Positions 55,100 through 62,835 of a stretch of DNA of 64,000 nt are shown here, piece after piece. This DNA comes from Methylobacterium terricola. Its GTDB lineage: Bacteria > Pseudomonadota > Alphaproteobacteria > Rhizobiales > Beijerinckiaceae. Positions within the stretch are counted from its first letter, which is position 1, and every line of letters starts with the position of its first letter. The stretch is taken from positions 1 to 64,000 of the forward strand of contig NZ_VDDA01000013.1 of NCBI RefSeq assembly GCF_006151805.1, read 5' to 3'. The translations under genes were made by a program, and so were the position numbers. Below the pieces are notes generated by a model. The model did no database searches and was not told where the DNA came from. It was given only the letters and a program-made list of their open reading frames with translations.

Positions 55100-56145
55100 G
55101 AGGCGAGCTCCATCACGGGGGCGGGAGATTTGGCAGGGGCTTCCGCGACGGGCTTGCTGGTCGCCCGCCACCAGGCGACCAGGGCGTCGAGGCCCTCGTC
55201 GAGGCCGATCTGCGCCTCGAAGCCGGTGAGGTCGCGGGCGAGGCTGACATCGGCGAGCCGCCGCGGCACCGGGTTGACGCTGCGCTCGGCCTCGTGGACC
55301 GGCACCAGGTCCGGCCGGTCCATGATCGCGGCGAGGCGTTGCGCCAGCCCGAGGAGCGAGGTCTCCTCGCCCCGTCCGACATTGAGCGCCACGTCGCTCG
55401 CCGGCGAGAGCGCCGCCAGGATGTTGGCCCGGGCGACGTCGCGCACGTCGACGAAGTCCATGGTCTGCAGGCCGTCGCCGAAGATCAGCGGCGCCTCGCC
55501 CCGCGCGATCCGCTCCATCCAGCGGATCAGGACCTCGGTGTAGCGCCCGTGCAGGTCCATGCGCGGGCCGTAGACGTTGAAGTAGCGCAAAGCCACGTAG
55601 TCGAGCCCGGCCATGTCGTTCCAGGAGCGCAGCAGGCCTTCGCCGAAGCTCTTGGCCGCGCCGTAGAGCGTGCGGTTGCCGGAATGCGACTCGGCCTCCG
55701 GGGTCGGGAAGGTCGTGGCCATGCCGTAGACCGAGGCCGAGGAGGCGTAGACCAGCTTGCCCACCCCTTCCGCGACGCAGAGCTCGGCGAGGGTGGCGGT
55801 GGCGTCGACCATCACCTCGATCGCCTCGCGCGGCTCGGCGGCGCAGTGGGTGATGCGCAAAGCCGCCTGGTGGAAGACCGTGTCGCAGCCGGCCACCAGC
55901 CCGGCCATCAGGTCGCGGTCGCGGATGTCGCCGATGACCAGCTCGACCGCGCCCGCGGCGAGCGCCCCGGACAGGTTCTCGGTCCGGCCGCGGACCAGGT
56001 TGTCGACCACCACGATCTCGCGGCAGCCCCGGGCGACCAGCTGGTCGACGATGTGGGAGCCGACGAAGCCGGCCCCGCCGGTGACGAGGACGCGGCCCAG
56101 CTCGCGGCAGGATGTCACGAGGGACGGCTCACACGGCTTCAGCAT
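55096..56145 (-). CDS. NAD-dependent nucleotide-sugar epimerase/dehydratase
   Basis: The 349-residue extended SDR has the Rossmann motif VLVTGGAGFVGSHIVDQL near 20, NAD-contact HQAA, the catalytic YASSASVYG and LYGAAKSFGE (YxxxK), and the RYFNVYGPRMD signature. It probably epimerises or dehydrates a UDP-sugar. The ATG at 56145 lies inside the preceding aminotransferase gene (17-base overlap), so translation is coupled. Confidence 0.88.
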   Translation of the reverse strand: MLKPCEPSLVTSCRELGRVLVTGGAGFVGSHIVDQLVARGCREIVVVDNLVRGRTENLSGALAAGAVELVIGDIRDRDLMAGLVAGCDTVFHQAALRITHCAAEPREAIEVMVDATATLAELCVAEGVGKLVYASSASVYGMATTFPTPEAESHSGNRTLYGAAKSFGEGLLRSWNDMAGLDYVALRYFNVYGPRMDLHGRYTEVLIRWMERIARGEAPLIFGDGLQTMDFVDVRDVARANILAALSPASDVALNVGRGEETSLLGLAQRLAAIMDRPDLVPVHEAERSVNPVPRRLADVSLARDLTGFEAQIGLDEGLDALVAWWRATSKPVAEAPAKSPAPVMELAS

Positions 56146-57244
56146 AATTGCCTCCGAGGCTGTCGGTGAGGGCCGCGACGACGGTGGCGATCTGCCGCTC
56201 GGTGATCTCGGGGAAGAGCGGCAGCGACAGCCACTCGCCGGCGAGCGCCTCCGAGACCGGGCAGGGCGTGCCGAGGCGGACGCGGTCAGCGTAGGCCGGC
56301 TGGTGGTGCACGGCTCTGGGATAATGGATGCCGGTGGCGACGCCCGCCTCCTGCATCCGGGCCCGCACCGCGTCGCGGTCCGGCACCCGTACGGCGTAGA
56401 CGTGGTAGACGTGGTCGCGCCCGCCGGCCTTCGGCGCCTTGAGGCCGGCCTGCGCGAGGAGCGCGTCGTAGCGCGCGGCCGCCCGCCGCCGTCCGTCGGT
56501 CCAGCCGTCGAGGTAGCGCAGCTTCACGGCGAGCGCCGCCGCCTGCACCGTGTCGAGGCGGTAGTTGAAGCCGGGGCGGACGTGGTTGTAGCGCCCCTCC
56601 TGGCCCCAGTCGCGCAACGAGCGCAGGGTCCGGGCGATGTCGGGGTCGGAGGTCGTGATCGCCCCGCCCTCGCCGCAGGCGCCGAGGTTCTTGCCCGGGT
56701 AGAAGCTGAAGCAGCCGACCGTGCCGAAGGCGCCGGCCTTCCGGCCGCCCCGCTCGGCGCCGTGGGCCTGGGCGGCATCCTCCACCACCGTGATGCCGTG
56801 ACGCTCGGCGATCGAGCCGATCGCCGCCATGTCGGCGAGGCGCCCGTGCAGGTGGACCGGCACCACCGCGCGGGTGCGGGGCGTGATCGCCGCCGCGAAC
56901 GCCGCCGGGTCCATGGTGTAGGTCTGGGGATCGACGTCGACGAGGACGGGCTTGGCGCCGGCATAGAGGATCGCCGCGACGGTGGCGACGAAGGTCATGC
57001 CGACGGTGATCACCTCGTCGCCGGGACGCACCCCGGCGGCGATCAGCCCGAGATGGAGGGCGGCGGTGCCGGTCGACACCGAGACGGCCTCCGCGGTCCC
57101 GCAATGGGCGGCGAAGTCGCGCTCGAAGGCGGCGACGGGCGGCCCGAGCACGTAGGCGCCGCTGCGGAGGACCGCCAGCACCGCCTCCTCCAGGGGCTCC
57201 TGCACGGCCCGGTACTGGGCCTCGAGGTCGAGAAGCGGGATCAT
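56129..57244 (-). CDS. DegT/DnrJ/EryC1 aminotransferase, WbpE/WlbC-like
   Basis: The 371-residue PLP enzyme starts MIPLLDLEAQYRAVQEPLEE, typical of WbpE/WlbC. These enzymes aminate C3 of UDP-3-keto-GlcNAcA. Motifs are SVSTGTAALHLGLIAAGVRP, VVEDAAQAHGAE, the lysine in FSFYPGKNLGACGEGG (K185) and RPGFNYRLDTVQAA. Its ATG at 57244 overlaps the oxidoreductase stop. Association with an oxidoreductase and an acyltransferase supports the WbpB-E-D type pathway, but the exact sugar is inference. Confidence 0.88.
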   Translation of the reverse strand: MIPLLDLEAQYRAVQEPLEEAVLAVLRSGAYVLGPPVAAFERDFAAHCGTAEAVSVSTGTAALHLGLIAAGVRPGDEVITVGMTFVATVAAILYAGAKPVLVDVDPQTYTMDPAAFAAAITPRTRAVVPVHLHGRLADMAAIGSIAERHGITVVEDAAQAHGAERGGRKAGAFGTVGCFSFYPGKNLGACGEGGAITTSDPDIARTLRSLRDWGQEGRYNHVRPGFNYRLDTVQAAALAVKLRYLDGWTDGRRRAAARYDALLAQAGLKAPKAGGRDHVYHVYAVRVPDRDAVRARMQEAGVATGIHYPRAVHHQPAYADRVRLGTPCPVSEALAGEWLSLPLFPEITERQIATVVAALTDSLGGNYAEAV

Positions 57245-58275
57245 CAGGCGGCCCTCAGGGGAGACAGGTCGATCGGGTGGCCGCGCTGGGCCAGGGACTG
57301 GGAGGCGGCTTCGAGCAGGCGCACCACGCGCAGGCCGCTCTCGCCCGAGGTCAGCGGGACCTGGTTGTGGGTCACGCAATGGGCGAAGTGCTCGATCTCG
57401 GTGATCAGCGCCTCCTTCACCGGGATGTGCGGGGTCCACACGTCGCCCATCCGGTAGGCCGGCAGGATCCGGCGGATCTCTTCTTGCGAGGGCCGCTCGT
57501 GGAACTCGACGCCGCGGTCGTAGACCTTGACCTTCTCGCTCGGCTCCATGTCGTCGAAGACGATCATCCGGCGGCTGCCGCCGATCAGCGTGCGGCGGAT
57601 CTTCACCGGGGCGAGCCAGTTCACGTTGAGATGCGCGGTGATCCCGCCCTCGAGGTAGAGGGTGATGTGAGCGAGGTTCTCCGGGCTGCCCTTGATGTGG
57701 CCGGCGCCGGTCGCCGAGATCGCCAGGGTCTCGGCCGGCAGCAGGAAGTCCAGGATGGCGAGGTCGTGCACCGCCAGGTCCCAGATCACGTTCACGTCGT
57801 CCTGGAACAGGCCGAAGTTGATCCGCGTCGAGTCGTAATAGAACAGGTCGCCGGTGACGCCGGTATCGATCAGGTCGCGGATCTTCTGGACCGCGCCGGT
57901 ATACACGAAGGTGTGGTCGACCATCAGGGTCAGCCGGCGCTTGGCCGCTTCCGCGACGAGCCGAGCCGCCTCGCGGGAGGTCGGCGTGATCGGCTTCTCG
58001 ACCAGCACGTGCTTGCCGGCCATGAGGGCGGCGAGCGCGATCTCGTAGTGCAGCCGGGTCGGCGTCGCGATGGCGACCGCGTCGATCTCCGGGTCGGCCA
58101 GCATCCGGTGCCAGTCGTCGTCGATCCGCACCCCGGGATGGCGGGTGGCGGCGCGGGCTTGCGCCGCCGGCGAGGGATCGGCGATCGCCGTCAGGACGGT
58201 GCCGTTCGCCTCCGCGACGCAGCGGGCGATGTTCGGCCCGAAATAGCCGTAACCGATGACGCCGATCCGGATCAT
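57244..58275 (-). CDS. Gfo/Idh/MocA oxidoreductase, WbpB/WlbA-like
   Basis: The 343-residue NAD-dependent oxidoreductase has a Rossmann start (IRIGVIGYGYFGPNIARC), the conserved KHVLVEKPITPT segment with its catalytic lysine, and VIWDLAVHDLAILDFLL with the conserved His. It would oxidise a UDP-sugar at C3. The ATG at 58275 overlaps the acyltransferase stop as ATGA. Confidence 0.9.
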   Translation of the reverse strand: MIRIGVIGYGYFGPNIARCVAEANGTVLTAIADPSPAAQARAATRHPGVRIDDDWHRMLADPEIDAVAIATPTRLHYEIALAALMAGKHVLVEKPITPTSREAARLVAEAAKRRLTLMVDHTFVYTGAVQKIRDLIDTGVTGDLFYYDSTRINFGLFQDDVNVIWDLAVHDLAILDFLLPAETLAISATGAGHIKGSPENLAHITLYLEGGITAHLNVNWLAPVKIRRTLIGGSRRMIVFDDMEPSEKVKVYDRGVEFHERPSQEEIRRILPAYRMGDVWTPHIPVKEALITEIEHFAHCVTHNQVPLTSGESGLRVVRLLEAASQSLAQRGHPIDLSPLRAA

Positions 58276-58775
58276 GGTGCCTCCACGGGAGTGAGCAGGG
58301 ACGAGGGGTGGGGAGCGGGGTGGGACGGGGCGGCGGGCACGCCCGCCCGATGCGCGCCCGCCGGCACGTCGCGGGTGACGACCGATCCGGGAGCGATCCG
58401 GGCTCCGGGGCCGATGGAGAGGCCGCACAGGATCGTCGCGTTGGCGCCGATGACCGCGCCGGCCCCGATCCGGGTCGTCTCCAGGGTCCAGTCCTCCGGG
58501 CCCATCAGGGCGCCGGCCGCGGTGACGGCCCGGGGATGGCGATCGTTGGTGAACATCACGCCGGGTCCGATCGCGACGTCGTCCTCGAGGGTCACGCCCT
58601 CGCACAGGAAGGCGTTGGCGCCGATCCGGCAGCGCGCCCCGACGACCGCGCCGCGCTGGATCTCGACGAAGGGCCCGACCCGCGTGCCGGCCCCGATCGT
58701 GCAGCCATAGACGTTGACGAGGGCGGGATCGGCCAGTTCGGCGCTCGCATCGATCCTCGCATTCACGACCGGCAT
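58272..58775 (-). CDS. Left-handed beta-helix acyltransferase, WbpD/WlbB-like
   Basis: The 167-residue hexapeptide-repeat enzyme shows IGAGTRVGPFVEIQRGAVVG, MFTNDRHPRAV and IGAGAVIGANATILCG, the features of nucleotide-sugar N-acetyltransferases. MFTNDRHP is typical of the WbpD/WlbB group. First gene of the five-gene operon, starting at the ATG at 58775 with GGAATG-type spacing to a weak leader. Confidence 0.88.
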   Translation of the reverse strand: MPVVNARIDASAELADPALVNVYGCTIGAGTRVGPFVEIQRGAVVGARCRIGANAFLCEGVTLEDDVAIGPGVMFTNDRHPRAVTAAGALMGPEDWTLETTRIGAGAVIGANATILCGLSIGPGARIAPGSVVTRDVPAGAHRAGVPAAPSHPAPHPSSLLTPVEAP

Positions 58776-59024
58776 TCCGCCCCCCGTTTCCGAGACTGTG
58801 CGGGAACGCTAGGCGGCCGACCCGGCCAAGTAATCGTGCCAATGCGATGGTGCGCGTTACACCCTAATCACCCGTCTTGATGCCATAACGGTCCGGTCTC
58901 GCTACCGCTTCGGAGGTATAGAGGGGATGTGCGACCAATTCGGCGGGTCGGATCGCCCCGCCGTTTTCGGCTCTGGGCAGAAGAGGGGGGGGATCCGGAC
59001 ACTCGTCCGCGAAGGAGCACCCTC

Positions 59025-59831
59025 ATGCCGACCTTAGCGGATACCGCCCCGACCTGTGTGGTCCGTGGGCTGAGCTTCGACGCCCTGGCGACGGCCCTGG
59101 CGAGGGGCCGGGCCACGGTCTTCACCCTCAACATGATGCACATGCGGCTGCTGGCCCGGGACCCGGACTTCCGCGAGAGCTACCGCCAGGCCTCGATCGT
59201 CACCCTCGACAGCAACCTCATCAACACGGTCTTCCTGCGCCGGCGCATGACCGTCGCGACCGGCAGCGACCTGGTGCGGCACCTCGCGGCGCGGCGCTCG
59301 TTGCGCGACCGCTCGGTCCTGGTGATCGGCAACGTGACGGCCGAGGAAGCGGCCTCGGTGATGGCGAGCCGGCGGCTCGACGTCCTGCGCCCGCCCTTCG
59401 GCTTCATCCGCGATCCGGGCGCGGTGGAGGCCGTGATCGCCCGGGTGCGGGATCTCGCGCCGGACGTGGTGTTCATCGCCGTCGGCGCGCCGCAGAGCGA
59501 GATGCTGGCCCTGCGCCTGCGCCGCGCCGGCCTCGTCGCGCCGTCGATCCTGGCTTGCGGCGCCGCCTTCGAGTTCCTGCTCGGCAAGCAGACCCGCTCG
59601 CCGGCCGTCCTGCGCCGTACCGGCCTCGAATGGGCCTGGCGGCTCGCGAGCAACCCGCGGCGCCTCGCCGGCCGCTACGCCTCGGATGCCGGCTTCCTGC
59701 TCTCGATGCTGGGCCCGCTGACGCGGCTCGCCCGCTCCGGGGCGCTGAAGGTCGGGGGATTGCAGCTGCAGTTCCGGCAGGAGGCGGGCCTGGGAGCCAA
59801 GCTCGGACGGGGCGCGCTGGGGGCGGGGTAG
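59025..59831 (+). CDS. WecG/TagA/CpsF family glycosyltransferase
   Basis: The 268-residue protein has the GT26 pattern: TVFTLNMMHMRLLARDPDF, IVTLDSNLINTVFL, LVIGNVTAEEAA, FGFIRDP and VVFIAVGAPQSEMLAL. A positively charged C-terminus suits membrane association. These enzymes add a second sugar (ManNAc-type) to a lipid-linked primer. GAAGGAG lies ten bases upstream of the ATG at 59025. It is divergent from the amino-sugar operon. Confidence 0.9.
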   Translation: MPTLADTAPTCVVRGLSFDALATALARGRATVFTLNMMHMRLLARDPDFRESYRQASIVTLDSNLINTVFLRRRMTVATGSDLVRHLAARRSLRDRSVLVIGNVTAEEAASVMASRRLDVLRPPFGFIRDPGAVEAVIARVRDLAPDVVFIAVGAPQSEMLALRLRRAGLVAPSILACGAAFEFLLGKQTRSPAVLRRTGLEWAWRLASNPRRLAGRYASDAGFLLSMLGPLTRLARSGALKVGGLQLQFRQEAGLGAKLGRGALGAG

Positions 59832-60427
59832 GTCCCGGGACCCGCATCGGCCTCTCACGGCGTCGTCCACGGGGCTCGCCAGGACAAGGCCCCGGGACCC
59901 GTCCTCGCCGGCACCGGAGGAGGAGGCGGTGTTCGTCCCGCGGCATCCTGCGCCGTCGGCTTTCACGGATCACGGGTGCCGCTGCCGCCGCGTCGCCGTC
60001 CCGATCGACGCTCGCCGGCCGCCCGGTGGACACGGGGGCGAGAGTGGCTGCCTTGCCGCGGGGCGGCGGGCGCGGTCCTCGAGGCGCCGGGCACAAGCCC
60101 GAGCGCGAGGCCGTCGCCGGCCTCGACGATGACGGTCGTGCGGGTCTCGGCGGTCGCCCCCGACGAGCTGCCCGCAGGGTCGGCGGACGGCTGGGGCGCC
60201 TGGGCGAGAGCGGATGTCCCGCAGGCCGCAGGACAACTCAGGACACGGGGCGGCGAACCGGGCGCACCTGATGCCGGCCCCTCTCCTTCCGAATCGGTCG
60301 GTTCGGCATCCCGGCGACATCGACGAAGCGAGAGGGCAGGATCACCCCTCGCCCGGACATCCCGACCCGCGCGACGTTCGGCGGAGCCGCCCTGGGGCCG
60401 GACGCCGGCCCGGCGGGGCCTTCGCCC
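59832..60427. other. Intergenic stretch with frame-broken coding-like sequence
   Basis: No intact gene is convincing in about 600 bases. On the minus strand one frame reads SALAQAPQPSADPAG and VIVEAGDGLALGLVPGAS, and a neighbouring frame continues ATLAPVSTGRPASVDRDG. This could be a decayed small gene broken by a slip near 60060-60100. The evidence is composition only. Confidence 0.3.
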
Positions 60428-61633
60428 CTACCTCGGCGGCCCCTCCCCGGCCCGTTCGGTCCGCACCCACTCGGTCTGCCGCCGGCCGACGAAGCGCAGG
60501 AGGATGGCGGCCTTGCCGGCGACGAGGCCCGGCACGGCCGCGACGTCGCGCCAGCCGAGGAGGCCGGCGCCCCAGCGCCGGGCCGCCATCCCGAGGACCA
60601 GGATCAGCAGCGCGAGGCTCGTGCCGGAGACGAGCAGCGGAGCCGCCCCGCCGCCAAGCCCCCGCCAGGCGGCGCCGAGGGCGACCAGCCCGGCCTCGGC
60701 CAGCGCCAGGGTGACGAGGGGCAGGACGCAGAGGTCGAGGGCCATCGCGGCGAGCCGGGCATCCCCCCGGCGCAGGGCCCCACGGGCGAGCGCGCCGGCA
60801 TAGGGCAGGATCAGCGAGAGGTGACCGTGCTCCCAGCGGGTCTGCTGCGTCCGGCGCGCCGCGGCGCCCGCCGGCAGCACGCTTCTCACCTCGGCCTGCG
60901 GGCAGAAGCGGGGTGGATGGCCGGCGAGCGCCAGGTCGAGACCGAGCTTGAGATCCTCCGCCAGGTGCCCGTTCGCCAGCGACGGCCCGTTCGGGAGCCC
61001 GAGGAGCCGCGAGGGCACCGCGAAGCCGGTGCCCGAGATGCCGCAGGGCCAGCCGAGGCGGTGACCGCCGAGGGGCCGCCCGATCTGCTTGACGACCGTC
61101 GCCACGGTGGCGAGGCGCAAGGACGCGGAGGCGCGCGGCGGCGGATCGAGGCGGTAGGCCGCCTGGACCGGGGCGTCGTGGGCGGCGCTCAGACGTGCGA
61201 TGCGGTCGAGGCAGGCCGGGGCCAGGGCGCAATCCGCATCGACCACCACCAGGGTCTCGGGCAGGCCGGTGCCGGCGAGGTGGCGGTAGCCGTGATCGAG
61301 GGCGTAGCCCTTGCCGCGGCGGGCGGAATCGTGGCGCTCCACCACCTCGGCGCCGGCGGCGCGGGCGGTGGCGGCGGTGGCATCGGCGCAATTGTCGGCC
61401 ACCACCAACAGGCGGTCGCCGGGCCGGAGACCGGCGTGCAGGGCCGCCACCGTGCCGGCGATCAGCCCGGCCTCGTCATGGGCCGGGACCAGCACCGCGA
61501 GGGAGGGGCGGCGGGGCGCGACCGGCGTCTGGCGCAAGGGCGGCAGCGAGGCCAGGATCTGCGCCGCGAGGACGACGACCGGCACCGCGCCGGCGAGCGC
61601 CAGGGCGCAGAGCAGGAGATCGACGACGAGCAT
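60428..61633 (-). CDS. Glycosyltransferase family 2, membrane-bound, QxxRW type
   Basis: The 401-residue protein starts with a membrane segment (VVDLLLCALALAGAVPVVVL). The GT2 domain spans about 42-280: LAVLVPAHDEAGLIAGTVAA, the first acidic VVADNCAD, the DxD in VVVDADCALAP, EDLKLGLDLAL and QQTRWEHGH. Three to four C-terminal hydrophobic segments follow. The combination of ED and QxxRW is seen in processive or lipid-linked sugar transferases. The start is the ATG at 61633 with GAGGAAG upstream. It lies 65 bases after the ExoY-like gene. Confidence 0.87.
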   Translation of the reverse strand: MLVVDLLLCALALAGAVPVVVLAAQILASLPPLRQTPVAPRRPSLAVLVPAHDEAGLIAGTVAALHAGLRPGDRLLVVADNCADATAATARAAGAEVVERHDSARRGKGYALDHGYRHLAGTGLPETLVVVDADCALAPACLDRIARLSAAHDAPVQAAYRLDPPPRASASLRLATVATVVKQIGRPLGGHRLGWPCGISGTGFAVPSRLLGLPNGPSLANGHLAEDLKLGLDLALAGHPPRFCPQAEVRSVLPAGAAARRTQQTRWEHGHLSLILPYAGALARGALRRGDARLAAMALDLCVLPLVTLALAEAGLVALGAAWRGLGGGAAPLLVSGTSLALLILVLGMAARRWGAGLLGWRDVAAVPGLVAGKAAILLRFVGRRQTEWVRTERAGEGPPR

Positions 61634-61698
61634 GGAGAGGGCTTCCTCGGGCGAGGATGGTCGGCGCCCGGCCGCGCGGCGCGCGGCCGGGTGGCGGG

Positions 61699-62520
61699 TC
61701 AGTAGGCGGCCTGCGAGCGGAACACCTCGCGCAGGGTCAGCGCCAGGATGAGGAGGTCGAGCAGCACCGACCAATGCTCGATATAGGCGAGGTCGAGATC
61801 GACCCGGCGCTGCATCGCGGCGGCGTTCGGCGTCTCGCCGCGGCAGCCGCGCACCTGGGCCCAGCCGGTGATCCCCGGGCGCATCGCGTGCCGCTCGGCG
61901 TAGCGGACGACGAGGCCGGCGAACTGCGCATCGTGCGCCACCGCGTGCGGCCGCGGCCCGACCAGCGACATCGAGCCGAGGAGCACGTTCACGAGCTGGG
62001 GCAGCTCGTCGAGGCTGGTGCGGCGCAGGAAGCGGCCGATGCGGGTCACCCGCGGATCGCCGGGCTGGGCCTGCCGGATCACCGCGCCGTTCTCGCAGCA
62101 GGTCATGGTGCGGAACTTCCAGACCCGGAACGGCCGGTTGCCGAGCCCGATGCGACTTTGCCGGAACAGCACCGGCCCGGGCGAATCCCACTTGATCAGG
62201 ACCGCGATGGCGAGAAGCAGCGGCAGCAGCACGATCAGGCCGAGGGCGGCGCCGACGAGGTCGACGCTGCGCTTGAGCACCGGACCCGCCCCGCGCCGGG
62301 CCGCGATGGCCGGCCGGCCCGGGGCGGGGACCGGGGCCTCCGCCGCGGTCAGCGGCACGAGCCCCGGCGCGAGCAGGAGCGCGACGCCGCCCGGATACGG
62401 TCCGGCCGCGAGGCCCTCGCCGGCAAGGCTCCCGCTCACGAGGCTCCCGTTTGCAAGCCCCCCGCCCGCCAGGTCATCGCTCCCGCCCACGCGGGATTGC
62501 GGCCGCACTCCACGAGCCAT
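61699..62520 (-). CDS. ExoY-like undecaprenyl-phosphate sugar phosphotransferase
   Basis: The 273-residue priming enzyme transfers a hexose-1-phosphate to undecaprenyl phosphate at the inner membrane. It is the short form: only one membrane segment (GLIVLLPLLLAIAVLIKWDS) precedes the catalytic region with SPGPVLFRQSRIGL, VWKFRTM, RFLRRTSLDELPQL, LVGPRPHAV and RPGITGWAQVRG. The N-terminal 75 residues are low-complexity (ANGSLVSGSLAGEGL). It is divergent from an ExoF-like gene, as in Sinorhizobium, where exoY and exoF are neighbours. Confidence 0.9.
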   Translation of the reverse strand: MARGVRPQSRVGGSDDLAGGGLANGSLVSGSLAGEGLAAGPYPGGVALLLAPGLVPLTAAEAPVPAPGRPAIAARRGAGPVLKRSVDLVGAALGLIVLLPLLLAIAVLIKWDSPGPVLFRQSRIGLGNRPFRVWKFRTMTCCENGAVIRQAQPGDPRVTRIGRFLRRTSLDELPQLVNVLLGSMSLVGPRPHAVAHDAQFAGLVVRYAERHAMRPGITGWAQVRGCRGETPNAAAMQRRVDLDLAYIEHWSVLLDLLILALTLREVFRSQAAY

Positions 62521-62835
62521 TCGCCGTCTCCACCGTTAAAGAGCGGCAGACGATAGGCAGAGACGCGGTGGATCGGTCAATTTCACCACAATATTAGCGC
62601 AATATACGTCGCTTATATTGGAGCTACGTCGTTCGCAGCGCGACAATGACGGTCGGCACGACGAATGTGCGGGCGGATCGGGGGGACAGGGCACGGGGGG
62701 CGGAGCCCTTCCTACCGCTTATTGGGAGGCTGCGCGGTGGGACCGGAGAGCCGAGGCTCGGCCCCGCTCCACCGCGACATCCCCCTCGGCGACACCCGGC
62801 TCCCGCGCCGGCCGGGACGAGAAGGCCAGACCCGC
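62521..62835. promoter_or_regulatory. Divergent promoter region of the exoY-like and exoF-like genes
   Basis: This 315-base gap holds an AT-rich core with repeated dyads at 62589-62620: CAATAT occurs twice in direct orientation (62589, 62600) and once inverted (ATATTG, 62615). The 15-mer 62591-62605 is itself a near palindrome (ATATT-AGCGC-AATAT). They are candidate operators for the polysaccharide genes. Its right half is GC-rich without other signs. Confidence 0.5.
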
